A stretch of 42,580 nucleotides of DNA, taken from assembly GCA_947631785.1 (NCBI GenBank), contig CANRMR010000015.1, forward strand, positions 1 through 42,580, given 5' to 3'. Under the pieces are notes generated by a model. That model ran no database searches. It was given only the letters and a program-made list of their open reading frames with translations, and was not told where the DNA came from. Shown one piece after another: positions 1 to 8,386 of the stretch (position 1 is its first letter; every line of letters begins with the position of its first letter). This DNA comes from an uncultured Clostridia bacterium. GTDB lineage: Bacteria; Bacillota; Clostridia; TANB77; CAG-508. A program made the position numbers and the translations under genes.

Positions 1-713
1 TTTAAATAATTTAAAATATTATTTGCTGAAAATTCTTTTCCTTCCGTTTCTAAAACATATTGCAAAATTTTGTTAAATGAAGTAATATCTTTTATATTTA
101 ACCTTTCTACTACATCTTTTAGCAATATTGAATCATAAACATCTGAAATATAATTAAGTTTTGACCTTTCATTATCAAAGGAAAATCTTTGTGGTAGGCT
201 TCCCCATTCAAATATATCAAATAATAATTTTTTATAGTCCTTCTCTTTTGTTTTTGTAAGTTCTATAGCTTCTTTAAATGTTAATGGAAAAACTCTAAAA
301 CTCACATATCTACCAGATAAATCAGTTGATAATTCTAAAAATGTCATTTTACTATTAGAACCAGTTATAAAAATACTAAATTGATTTGTGATTCTTAAAG
401 AATTAATACCCTTTTCAAAATCTTCAACTTTTTGCACTTCGTCAAGAAAAACATAATACTTATTTTTATCTTTTGCTAAACTTTTTATATAATCGTTTAA
501 ATCTTTTGCATTTTTAATAAAGCTATAATCTAATGATTCAAAATTTATATAAATTATATGCTCATCATCAATATTATTTTTTCTTATTTCATCTGTTATT
601 TGAGATAAAATAACGGATTTTCCACTTCTTCTTAAGCCATATATTATTTTTATTAAAGATGTCTCATCATAAAAATCTCTTATTTCTTTTAGATATTTTT
701 CTCTAATTAACAT
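1..713 (-). CDS. AAA ATPase, DUF4143-type (3' end cut by window)
   Basis: The frame runs from an ATG at 713 off the left edge, giving 237 residues without a stop. It shows a Walker A motif GLRRSGKS at about residues 26-33, a Walker B ending FLDE at about 89-92, and an ITGSN sensor-like motif near 116-120. This layout (AAA_14 followed by DUF4143) is typical of a large family of about 400-residue bacterial and archaeal ATPases of unknown function, often mobile or present in many copies. A GAGGTGAG ribosome binding site at 721-728 sits seven bases before this ATG. The alternative ATG at 720 runs into a stop after five codons. It is transcribed away from the germination operon and preceded by two tandem hairpin repeats. 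The physiological role is unknown. Confidence 0.85.
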   Translation of the reverse strand, partial: MLIREKYLKEIRDFYDETSLIKIIYGLRRSGKSVILSQITDEIRKNNIDDEHIIYINFESLDYSFIKNAKDLNDYIKSLAKDKNKYYVFLDEVQKVEDFEKGINSLRITNQFSIFITGSNSKMTFLELSTDLSGRYVSFRVFPLTFKEAIELTKTKEKDYKKLLFDIFEWGSLPQRFSFDNERSKLNYISDVYDSILLKDVVERLNIKDITSFNKILQYVLETEGKEFSANNILNYL

Positions 714-761
714 TGTACATCTCACCTCAAATATATTTTATCATTAAATTTTAAATTTGTA

Positions 762-834
762 AAGTTATTTTGATGTATTGGAATAACTTTTTATTTTTTT
801 AAGTTATTTTGATACAGTGGAATAAGTTTTTGTT
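762..834. repeat. Two tandem hairpin-forming repeats
   Basis: Two direct copies of a unit start at 762 and 801, a spacing of 39 bases. Each begins AAGTTATTTTGAT, has a variable four-base piece (GTAT or ACAG), then TGGAATAA and a T-rich tail. Within each unit AAGTTATT can pair with AATAACTT (exact in unit 1, one mismatch in unit 2), so each forms a short hairpin followed by T residues on the plus strand. They lie just upstream of the ATPase gene on the minus strand. They could be operators, terminators or remnants of a duplication. Confidence 0.6.
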
Positions 835-879
835 TTACAATATTCTTAAAAGATTTTTGTTTTGCTTATACTATAATAT

Positions 880-908
880 GAATATTTTTCCTATTTTTGA
901 AGATACTA
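880..908 (+). promoter_or_regulatory. Putative sigma-G-type promoter of the ger operon
   Basis: GAATA at 880-884 and GATACTA at 902-908 are separated by 17 bases. They resemble the forespore sigma-G consensus (about gHATR, 17-18 bases, cATnHtA). The position suits a transcript starting near 915 and leading into gerKA at 943. Germinant receptor operons are known sigma-G targets in Bacillus and Clostridium. The assignment rests on visual matching only. Confidence 0.5.
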
Positions 909-942
909 TAACACAAGTAGCTTTGAAAGGATTGATATTTTT

Positions 943-2686
943 ATGGATAATTCTAATAAAAAATTTAAAGATTTTTTTTATAAGTTATTTGCATATTCTC
1001 CTAGAAAAGAATATGATTTTACTTTAATTGGAGCTGAAAATGAAGAAAATGCTACTGATACCTTGGATGAAGAAGATAGTAAAGAACAATTAGAACCTCT
1101 TTCAGATATTGATGAATATTTAGCTTTTTCACTTACTGATAATCTAAATTATATTAAGACAAAGTATAATAGTATGATAAATAGCGATATTAAAATAAGA
1201 GAATTTTCTTTAAATATACGTAATAGACGATATAACGCATTTATAATTTATATTGACGGTATGGTAGATAGCGAAATTATTAACCGTTTTATTTTGCATC
1301 CTCTTATGCTTAGAAATAAAGCAAATACCTATAATGGAAGTGTTGAAGAAGTAAGTGCTAATTCTTTGAAAAAGAATATTAAAATACAAAAAAAGGATAA
1401 GTTTGATTTAACTGAGTATGTTTTTAACAGCCTTCTTCCTCAAAATGATGTAACTAAGGCAACAAATTTTAATAAAATTATTCCTCAAGTTAACTTCGGT
1501 AGTTGTGCTTTGTTTGTAGATACAATAAATACATGTTTTGTTATGGATGTAAAGGGTTTTGAAAAAAGAAGTATATCTCCGCCTACTAATGAAATTGTAA
1601 TTAAAGGTCCTCAAGAGTCTTTTATTGAATCTATTAGAACTAATACTTCTTTAATTAGAAGAGGTGTAAATAATGAAAATTTGGTTATTGAAGATATTAA
1701 TGTTGGAAAAGTTTCTAAAACAAAATGTGCAGTTTGTTATGTTAAAGGAATTGCAAATAATGATTTAATTGCAGAAGTAAAATATAGAATTAATAATTTG
1801 GGTATAGATTATCTTATATCTTCTGGTCATTTAGAAGAACTAATTGTAGACCATCCAAATTCTACTATTCCACAAATTTTATGGACTGAAAGGCCAGATA
1901 CAACTGTTACTTATTTACTTGAAGGACGAGTTATTGTTTTAATTAATGGAAGCCCTTTTTCTTTAGTTATTCCTGCTACTTTTTTTGATTTTTTAACATC
2001 AGTTGAAGATTCTAACTTAAGTTATAAATTTTCAAACATGTTAAAATTTTTAAGGATACTTTCTGTTTTTATAACACTTTTACTTCCTGGAATTTATATT
2101 GCAATTACAACATTTCATCAAGAACTTATTCCTTCAGAACTTTTGTCCTCTATAGTTGCAGCTAGAAGTTCTGTACCTTTTCCAGTTATTTTTGAAATTT
2201 TCTTAATGGAAATTTCTTTTGAATTAATTCGTGAAGCTGGATTAAGGGCTCCTTCTGCAATAGGTAGTACAATTGGAATTATAGGTGCAATTGTACTTCG
2301 GAGAAGCTGCAGTTAGTGCAAGTATTGTAAGCCCTATTTTAATTATAATTGTAGCAATTACTGGTCTATCTTCTTTTGCTATTCCAAATTATTCATTAAG
2401 TTTTCACTTTAGACTTAGTAGATTTGTTTACACAATTTTAGGTACATTAGGTGGATTTTTAGGAATTGCACTTGGACTATTTATATATCTTGGAATTTTG
2501 TGTAGTATTAAATCATTTGGAATACCTTACCTTGCACCATATGTTCCAATTACTCATGTTAGAAATTCTGGATATGCTTCAGACCCTATATGGAAAAGAG
2601 AAAAAAGAAGTGATGTATTAAATACCAAAAGGCCTAGAAAACAAGACCATATTAGTATGAAATGGAGACAAGGAGGAAAAATATAA
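943..2686 (+). CDS. gerKA: Spore germination protein GerKA (GerA family), needs a +1 frameshift
   Basis: This is the A subunit of a germinant receptor in the spore inner membrane. The first frame (943 to a TAG ending at 2316) gives 452 native residues, then five out-of-frame ones and a stop. Omitting the C at 2299 joins it to the second frame and gives a 580-residue protein with the full family architecture: a soluble N-terminal domain, then membrane helices (LPGIYIAITTFHQELIP, GSTIGIIGAIVLGEAAV) and the family C-terminus with RNSGYASDP. The break lies exactly in the conserved helix that reads LGQAAV in relatives, here CTT-C-GGA-GAA-GCT. Both parts are otherwise intact. An AAAGGA ribosome binding site precedes 943. 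The final TAA overlaps the gerKB ATG. Function depends on frameshifting if the sequence is right. Confidence 0.88.
2296..2302 (+). other. +1 frameshift site CTT-C-GGA in gerKA
   Basis: In the upstream frame the codons are CTT (2296-2298) and CGG (2299-2301), followed soon by a stop. Skipping C2299 gives CTT then GGA (2300-2302) and restores the conserved LGEAAV sequence. This is one of only three in-frame CGG codons I found in the window. An intact CTT-GGA pair occurs later in the same gene (near 2473), so this two-codon combination is not always disrupted. Confidence 0.75.
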
Positions 2687-3804
2687 TGAACTCTGATAAT
2701 AAAATAGGTTATATTGAAGCTATTTGTATTGTTGTAATTGTAACAATTACTAGCGTTTTATTAAATGAACCTAAAATTATTTTAAAAAATACAGGTTCTG
2801 CTGCGATTATAAACGTAATTTATATAACTATTCTTGCCTTTTTACTTGCATATTTGATTTATGCCTTATTTAAAAATTTTAAAAATTCAGATATTTTAGA
2901 TATTGGAGAATATCTTGCTGGAAAAAAGCTAAAAGTTTTATTAGGAATTATATTTATTGGTCTAATACTATTTTATGCAAGTATTATTCTTCGTAACATC
3001 GGTGAAAATTTAAAGATAATATATTTTCAAAATGCGAATATCTCCTACCTTTTACTTTTATTTGTTTTACCAGTTGCAATTGTTAATTTTTTAGGCTTTA
3101 AAAGTGTAATAAAATGCAATTTAATAATGGTTCCTATTATTTTAATTGCAATTACAATTATATTTATTTTTACTGCTCCAGATTTTACTTACCAAAGAAT
3201 GTTTCCTATATTAGGAAATGGCTTAGGTAGTATTTTTCTTCAAGGAAGTTCTTCTTTAGTTCTTTTTACTGGAGTTGCATATCTTTACTTTTTAATGCCA
3301 TATTTAAAAGAAAAAAAAGATTTTAAAAAAATAAGCCTTATTTCTGTAGGTATATGTGCATATTCTGCAATTATAAGTGTTATAAGTTTATTATTTATAT
3401 TTCCTTTTGTAATTCCTGGAAATGAATCTGTGCCTATTTATTTAGCAACAAGGGAAATATCTTTTGGTAGTTTTATAGAAAGAACTGATATTTTATTTAT
3501 TTTAATTTGGATTTTAACCATATTTACTAATCTAAGTGTAGCTATAGCATTTGTTGTGCAAATTTTCAAAAAAATAACTAATATTTCTGATAGTAAATCT
3601 ATTGTTTTTTGTTTTTGCAGTATATTATTTGCAATAAGCCTAACATACAATGATTTATTACAGCTCGATTTTGCTGAAAACACTGTTTTCTTATATGCCT
3701 TCTTTGCACTTGGTCTTGTTTTTTCTTTAGGAGTTTTAATTTTTGCAAATATAAAGCACAAACGTCAAAATAAAAACATCGCAAAGAAGGAAGGTGTTGT
3801 TTAG
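2686..3804 (+). CDS. gerKB: Spore germination permease GerKB (APC superfamily)
   Basis: This is the B subunit of the germinant receptor, a multispan protein of the amino acid-polyamine-organocation superfamily thought to form the germinant binding site in the spore inner membrane. The ATG at 2686 overlaps the gerKA stop (TAATG) and has an AGGAGG site at 2670-2675, so I prefer it to an earlier ATG at 2662. The 372-residue product has about ten hydrophobic helices starting with IGYIEAICIVVIVTITSVLL. Its length and topology fit the family (about 360-370 residues). It lies between gerKA and gerKC and is very probably translationally coupled to gerKA. Substrate cannot be read from the sequence. 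Confidence 0.9.
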   Translation: MNSDNKIGYIEAICIVVIVTITSVLLNEPKIILKNTGSAAIINVIYITILAFLLAYLIYALFKNFKNSDILDIGEYLAGKKLKVLLGIIFIGLILFYASIILRNIGENLKIIYFQNANISYLLLLFVLPVAIVNFLGFKSVIKCNLIMVPIILIAITIIFIFTAPDFTYQRMFPILGNGLGSIFLQGSSSLVLFTGVAYLYFLMPYLKEKKDFKKISLISVGICAYSAIISVISLLFIFPFVIPGNESVPIYLATREISFGSFIERTDILFILIWILTIFTNLSVAIAFVVQIFKKITNISDSKSIVFCFCSILFAISLTYNDLLQLDFAENTVFLYAFFALGLVFSLGVLIFANIKHKRQNKNIAKKEGVV

Positions 3805-5061
3805 TTGTACAAAAAGATTTTACATTATACAATATTATTATTAATACTTTTTTCTTCATTTTTTATTGTTTCTTATGATTCAAGGCAAGAAAGTTTAGAA
3901 GACTTTGCATATTGTATGGCTTTAGGAATTGATGTAGGAGAAAAAGAAACATTAAAATTGAGTTTTCAAATTCCATCTGATTCTGGATCTAGTGGTGGTT
4001 CTGGTGGAAGCTCTGGTGGAAGTTCCGAACAGTCTACATCATCTATTGTTTATTCAATAGACTGTGAATCTATTGATTCTGGTATTAATTTAATGAACAC
4101 ATATATAACAAAGCAAATAAGCCTTTCTCATTGTATGGCAATTGTTATTTCAGAAGAGTATGCAAGTTTAGATGTTGCAGAAGTTATTTATACTTTGATG
4201 AACAAAGTTGAAATAAGTAGTAGTTGTCTTGTTGTTATATCACGAGGTAATGCCCAAGATTATTTAAATCAGGCAAGTTCTTCTATAGAAACTGCTTCTG
4301 CAAGATATTATGATTCGTCTGTTGTATCATCTTTTTCTACTGGATTAATAGATAAAATAACTCTTAGCGATTTTTTCTCGGCACTTAAAGATAGTTTTAG
4401 AGAACCTATTGCAAGTTTAGGCTCTGTAAATAATGTGGCAACACAAAATAATAACGATAACAGTTCTTCAACTCAAAAAGATGCAAACAATAAAGCTGGT
4501 GAATCTTCTATTTCTAACTCATCTAGTCATTCTGAAAATTTAGGACTTGCTGTGTTTAAAAATAGTAAATTAGTTGGAGAATTAAATGGAATAGAAACAG
4601 TTTGCCATTTAATAATTACTGGTAAACTTCAAAGTTACAATTTAACAATACCTGATCCATTTAATAGTACAGATAATATAGATGTGCATATTACATTAAG
4701 GAAATCACCTAAAATTAAGTTAAAAATTATAAATGGTTCTCCTTATATAGATATTGATGTTGCATTAACAGCAAGGCTTTTGTCAATGAATAATGAATCT
4801 GGCTACCTTACACAAGATAAATTGAAACTAATAGAAGAAACCTGTAACCATTATTTAAAAGAACAGTTAAATTCTTATTTATATAAGACATCAAAAGAAT
4901 ATCAATCTGATATTGCATGTTTTGGTAAATATGCTGCACCTAAATTTCTTACTTTAGATGACTTTTATAAATATAATTGGTTAGATAATTACAAAAATTC
5001 ATTTTTTAATGTAAAAGTAGATACAAAAATGAAATCAGGATTTTTACTAATGGAAATGTAA
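3805..5061 (+). CDS. gerKC: Spore germination protein GerKC (GerC family), lipobox Cys absent
   Basis: This is the C subunit of the germinant receptor, normally a lipoprotein on the outer face of the spore inner membrane. The start is TTG directly after the gerKB TAG, with GGAAGGTG eight bases upstream. The 418-residue protein has an N-terminal hydrophobic segment, followed by SYDSRQESLEDFAYCMALGI, which matches the family region (usually GCWDxREI..). The lipobox cysteine is missing here (VSYD instead of GCWD), so standard diacylglyceryl modification should not occur and the segment may act as an uncleaved anchor. A Gly/Ser-rich tract (about residues 57-77) and a Ser/Asn-rich region (about 210-245) are low-complexity insertions. 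The C-terminal domain (LGLAVFKNSKLVGELNG) is conserved. Confidence 0.88.
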   Translation: MYKKILHYTILLLILFSSFFIVSYDSRQESLEDFAYCMALGIDVGEKETLKLSFQIPSDSGSSGGSGGSSGGSSEQSTSSIVYSIDCESIDSGINLMNTYITKQISLSHCMAIVISEEYASLDVAEVIYTLMNKVEISSSCLVVISRGNAQDYLNQASSSIETASARYYDSSVVSSFSTGLIDKITLSDFFSALKDSFREPIASLGSVNNVATQNNNDNSSSTQKDANNKAGESSISNSSSHSENLGLAVFKNSKLVGELNGIETVCHLIITGKLQSYNLTIPDPFNSTDNIDVHITLRKSPKIKLKIINGSPYIDIDVALTARLLSMNNESGYLTQDKLKLIEETCNHYLKEQLNSYLYKTSKEYQSDIACFGKYAAPKFLTLDDFYKYNWLDNYKNSFFNVKVDTKMKSGFLLMEM

Positions 5062-5074
5062 AGGAGGTTTATCT

Positions 5075-5239
5075 ATGCGTTTTATTATTCTTATTGCTTC
5101 TTTAGCTATATGTATTGAAACTATATTTTATGGTATATATGAATATAAACAATTAAAAAACAAATATGGTGGAGTTTCTGTTATAGCCCTTTCTGTTTTT
5201 ATGTTTTTTTTCATTAATATTATGGTTTATTTAAGATAA
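5075..5239 (+). CDS. Small two-helix membrane protein of the ger operon (GerD-subunit-like)
   Basis: This 54-residue reading frame begins at ATG 5075, has a perfect AGGAGG at 5062-5067 and starts 13 bases after gerKC. It contains two hydrophobic segments (IILIASLAICIETIFYGI and VSVIALSVFMFFFINIMVYL) separated by a short charged stretch (EYKQLKNKYGG). Some Bacillus and Clostridium ger operons carry a fourth small two-helix membrane protein, the D subunit, that modulates germinant responsiveness. Position, size and topology fit that class, but the sequence itself is too short for a firm family call. Confidence 0.7.
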   Translation: MRFIILIASLAICIETIFYGIYEYKQLKNKYGGVSVIALSVFMFFFINIMVYLR

Positions 5240-5259
5240 AACAATTTCAAAATTAAATT

Positions 5260-5304
5260 GGGTACGTTGCTTTATACGTGCCCTTATATTACGTTTTTCG
5301 TAAT
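5260..5304 (+). terminator. Hairpin pair after the ger operon, probable terminator
   Basis: GGGTACG (5260-5266) pairs with CGTGCCC (5277-5283), with one G-T pair. A second hairpin, ATTACG (5288-5293) with CGTAAT (5299-5304), has a TTTTT loop. They lie 20-65 bases after the last ger gene. The U-tract is weaker than in a classical terminator. Confidence 0.45.
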
Positions 5305-5339
5305 TATTACAGAAGTTTTATCTTTTTTCTTAAAAACTC

Positions 5340-5368
5340 TTGTTTTTTTAGCGATTTTGTAGGATAAT
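5340..5368 (+). promoter_or_regulatory. Putative sigma-A promoter for the VirD4-like gene
   Basis: TTGTTT at 5340-5345 and GATAAT at 5363-5368 are spaced by 17 bases, close to the vegetative consensus and about 38 bases before the chosen start codon. Confidence 0.5.
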
Positions 5369-5406
5369 ATATATGTAATATTATGTATTTTGAAAGTGGT
5401 GTAATA

Positions 5407-7734
5407 ATGAAATATATTGATAAATTTTTGAAAATTTTAAAAACAGATAGAAATACTTTTTTTACATATATTTTAACTTTACTTTCTATATATATTTTGA
5501 TAGATCGTGTAGTTGAAATGGTTATTTTATTTTTTAGTGGTATTGGTGTATCTTACTGGGGACCTATTACTTACACTTTTGCTTTAGCTTGTCCAGTTTT
5601 TGCATTTTTATTTTCAGGTGCTTCTAAATTTGCAGATTCAAAACAAACTAAATTAACACTATTTTATTTATATTATATTACTTTATATGTTGTTGGTATT
5701 TCTATGTTTGTTCAATGGATTAATTATGCTTTGTGGCTACTACTTCTTAGTGTTCCAAATTATATAGAAATTGTTACAGAATTTTCTGATTTAATACGTC
5801 CTGCATTTCAATCTATTGCAATATATTTACCACTTACAACATTTTACTCTCTTGTATTTAAGTTCTTATATACAAAAGTTAATGATACAATGAGTTTATA
5901 TAAAAGTATTCAAGATTATTCTGGGATTGATTTATCTGATAAAAAAATTGGATGGGGACCATATACATGTGAAACAACTGTATGTATTGATACTAAAACT
6001 GGAAAACCAGTTAAAATACCAGAAGCAAAAAGGTTTGAAGCTATGCTTGTAATTGGTGCTTCTGGAACTGGAAAAACTTCTATGATATTTGAACCAATGA
6101 TAGCAAAAGATTTAGAAAAAAAATTCTTCTTTAGAGAAGTTTCAAAAGAAATGGGATATACCGCATTAAAAACAGGAATTGCTACAATAACAAATCCTTA
6201 CACTAATGAATATCTAAATGAACATTTTAATCTAAATATGTTAAGACCAGTAGAAGGAAAAGAAAAAATTTATAAAGCTTATATGAATAAAATGATTCAA
6301 GCAGATAAAGGTGATTATGGTATTATATATAAAGATATAGGAATTACTGCTGTTTCTCCAGATTACGAATCTACATCTCACGTTTTAGAAATTGCAAAGA
6401 ATTATCAAATTGATGTTAATATAATTGATCCATCAAACCCAAATTCACTAGGACTAAATCCTTTTGTTTATGAAAATCCTATACAAACTTCTGTAGCTAT
6501 TTCCTCTGTTTTATTTGCAATTCATAATTCTAAAATGGATGTGGAACTTGCTTATAGAGAAAATGCTGCAAACCAAGCTATTGAAAATATTTCAATTTTA
6601 TTAAAAGAAATGTATCCTAGATTACATGATGGTGATTTACCTACATTAGAAGATGTATTAGATTGCTTAAATGATTTTAGTAAAGTCGAAACATTATGTC
6701 ACAAGTTAGAAGAAAATGATGAATTAGCTAAGAAATATAAACTACAATTAGGTTATTTTAAAAAATACTTCTATGAAAATAGTATTGGAAGAAACGATAT
6801 GGAAAAATTTACTTCTGCTAGTGCTGCTTCATTAGATAGCCTACTTCGCATATCTGGCGTTCGCAGTATTTTGTGCAAACGTGATTTGGAAGATAATATA
6901 AATTACGACAAAGCTTTGGCAAATGGTGAAGTAACTGTTGTTTGCACAAGACGAGGTGATTTAGGTGCAACTACTAATAAAGCGTTTGGTTTGTTCTTCT
7001 TAATGCTTATGCAATATTCAGTTTTAAGAAGACCTGGTAATGAAAAAAATAGAATTCCTCACTTTTTATATGTTGACGAATTTTCAGACTATATATGTCA
7101 TGCAACTCAAAGTATTTTTACCCTATATAGAAAATATAGAGTTGGCACTGTTATATCTGCACAAAATATAGCACAACTTGGAAAAGATGATAAAGAAAAA
7201 TATAAAGAGACTATTCTTGCTAATTGTTCTACAAAAGTAGCATTTGGTAATAATACTCCTGAGGATAATGATTGGTGGTCAAAGGAAATGGGCAAAAAAA
7301 GAGAATGGACATTTACAAATGATTATAAAACAGATAAAGGAGAATATGATCCTAATTATAAAAATATTAAATGGGAATGGAAAAATAATATTCAAAGCGG
7401 TGAAGTTCAGGCACTTAAATTTAAAAATTGTATAATTAAAACTAAAGATTTAAAGGGTAAAAATATTTATGCTAAAGGTAAAGTAGATTTTGTAGAATCT
7501 AAATATCATGAAAAGCATAATTCTAAATATTATAACTTTGATAAATTTACAAATGGTATTGCAGAAGAAGACGTATCATTCCAAAAGAAAAAAACAAATA
7601 AAAAATCTAGCTTTAATAATTTAGAAAATGATGAAATTGATCCAATACAAATGAATAATACAAATTCAAAGTATTTATTTGATAATGAAGATGCTATTTC
7701 ATTTGATTTAAAAAAAGGAAAAAATAATAATTAA
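5407..7734 (+). CDS. VirD4/TraG-family coupling ATPase, orphan
   Basis: This is a membrane-anchored P-loop ATPase of the VirD4/TraG/TraD family, which couples DNA or protein substrates to type IV secretion channels. The 775-residue product has several N-terminal membrane helices (residues about 15-160), a Walker A GASGTGKT at 217-224, a Walker B YVDEF at about 555-559, and the family C-terminal motifs SAQNIAQLGK and AFGNNTPEDNDWW. The C-terminal tail of about 100 residues is charged and Asn/Lys-rich. I chose the ATG at 5407 because a GTGGTG-type site lies five bases before it; an in-frame ATG at 5383 would add eight residues. No relaxase, VirB4, VirB6 or integrase is nearby, so it is either a remnant of an integrated conjugative element or a repurposed export ATPase. 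Confidence 0.85.
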   Translation: MKYIDKFLKILKTDRNTFFTYILTLLSIYILIDRVVEMVILFFSGIGVSYWGPITYTFALACPVFAFLFSGASKFADSKQTKLTLFYLYYITLYVVGISMFVQWINYALWLLLLSVPNYIEIVTEFSDLIRPAFQSIAIYLPLTTFYSLVFKFLYTKVNDTMSLYKSIQDYSGIDLSDKKIGWGPYTCETTVCIDTKTGKPVKIPEAKRFEAMLVIGASGTGKTSMIFEPMIAKDLEKKFFFREVSKEMGYTALKTGIATITNPYTNEYLNEHFNLNMLRPVEGKEKIYKAYMNKMIQADKGDYGIIYKDIGITAVSPDYESTSHVLEIAKNYQIDVNIIDPSNPNSLGLNPFVYENPIQTSVAISSVLFAIHNSKMDVELAYRENAANQAIENISILLKEMYPRLHDGDLPTLEDVLDCLNDFSKVETLCHKLEENDELAKKYKLQLGYFKKYFYENSIGRNDMEKFTSASAASLDSLLRISGVRSILCKRDLEDNINYDKALANGEVTVVCTRRGDLGATTNKAFGLFFLMLMQYSVLRRPGNEKNRIPHFLYVDEFSDYICHATQSIFTLYRKYRVGTVISAQNIAQLGKDDKEKYKETILANCSTKVAFGNNTPEDNDWWSKEMGKKREWTFTNDYKTDKGEYDPNYKNIKWEWKNNIQSGEVQALKFKNCIIKTKDLKGKNIYAKGKVDFVESKYHEKHNSKYYNFDKFTNGIAEEDVSFQKKKTNKKSSFNNLENDEIDPIQMNNTNSKYLFDNEDAISFDLKKGKNNN

Positions 7735-7739
7735 TAATT

Positions 7740-7780
7740 AAAAAGATATATGTAATTTATTATACATATATCTTTTTTTT
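7740..7780. terminator. Bidirectional terminator
   Basis: AAAGATATATGTA pairs with TACATATATCTTT across an ATTTATTA loop, followed by a run of T residues on the plus strand and TTTTTAATTATT on the minus strand. It separates the convergent VirD4-like gene and scpB. Confidence 0.85.
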
Positions 7781-7781
7781 G

Positions 7782-8366
7782 TTATATATTATTTTCGTTT
7801 TTTGTAATTTCCTCGTTTTCTAGTAATTCTTCAATAACAATTTGTTTATTTTCATCTAATTTATATTTTGGAAGTTCTGGTAAATCTTTTAGTGAGGTAT
7901 ATCCAAACATTTTTAAAAATTCTTCTGTTGTTTCATACATTGTTGGTCTTCCTGGCGCATCTAATTTTCCTGCATCTTGTATTAAATTGTGTTCTAATAA
8001 TTTATATATTGTACCATCTGAGTTTACTCCTCTTATCATTTCTATTTGTGCTCTTGTAATTTGAGGATTATATGCAATAATTGATAATGTTTCAAGTGCT
8101 GCTTGTGATAAATTTGGTTTATTTCTTTTATCAATAATAGGATATATATAATCATAAAATTCTTCTTTTGTAGCAAGCTGATAAGAATCTTCTACCTTTA
8201 TAATTTGAATTCCTCTATTTTGAAAATCTTGCTTCATTTGTTCAATATATTCTATTATCTCTTCTTTTCCTAACTCTAAACTTGTTATTAATTCCTTCAT
8301 TGTAACTGGTCTTCCTGCACAAAACAAAATGGCTTCTATAATTTGTTTTACCTTATTTTCTTCCAT
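7782..8366 (-). CDS. scpB: Segregation and condensation protein ScpB
   Basis: ScpB is the winged-helix kleisin-interacting subunit of the SMC-ScpAB condensin that organises and segregates the chromosome. The N-terminal region VKQIIEAILFCAGRPVTMKE and the central block LSQAALETLSIIAYNPQITR with IEMIRGVNSDGTIYKLLEHN are family signatures, and GRPTMYETTEEFLKMFGY is the second winged helix. The product is 194 residues from the ATG at 8366, which has GAGAG upstream. An ATG at 8387 overlapping the aspS stop (TAATG) would add seven residues and is a real alternative implying coupling to aspS. The usual partner scpA is not adjacent. Confidence 0.93.
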   Translation of the reverse strand: MEENKVKQIIEAILFCAGRPVTMKELITSLELGKEEIIEYIEQMKQDFQNRGIQIIKVEDSYQLATKEEFYDYIYPIIDKRNKPNLSQAALETLSIIAYNPQITRAQIEMIRGVNSDGTIYKLLEHNLIQDAGKLDAPGRPTMYETTEEFLKMFGYTSLKDLPELPKYKLDENKQIVIEELLENEEITKNENNI

Positions 8367-8386
8367 AATATTCTCTCTTTTCATCA

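Noticed and set aside
809-1027. Open frame of 72 codons upstream of gerKA
   Set aside because: It lacks a ribosome binding site, overlaps the promoter and the true gerKA start, and has no recognisable features.
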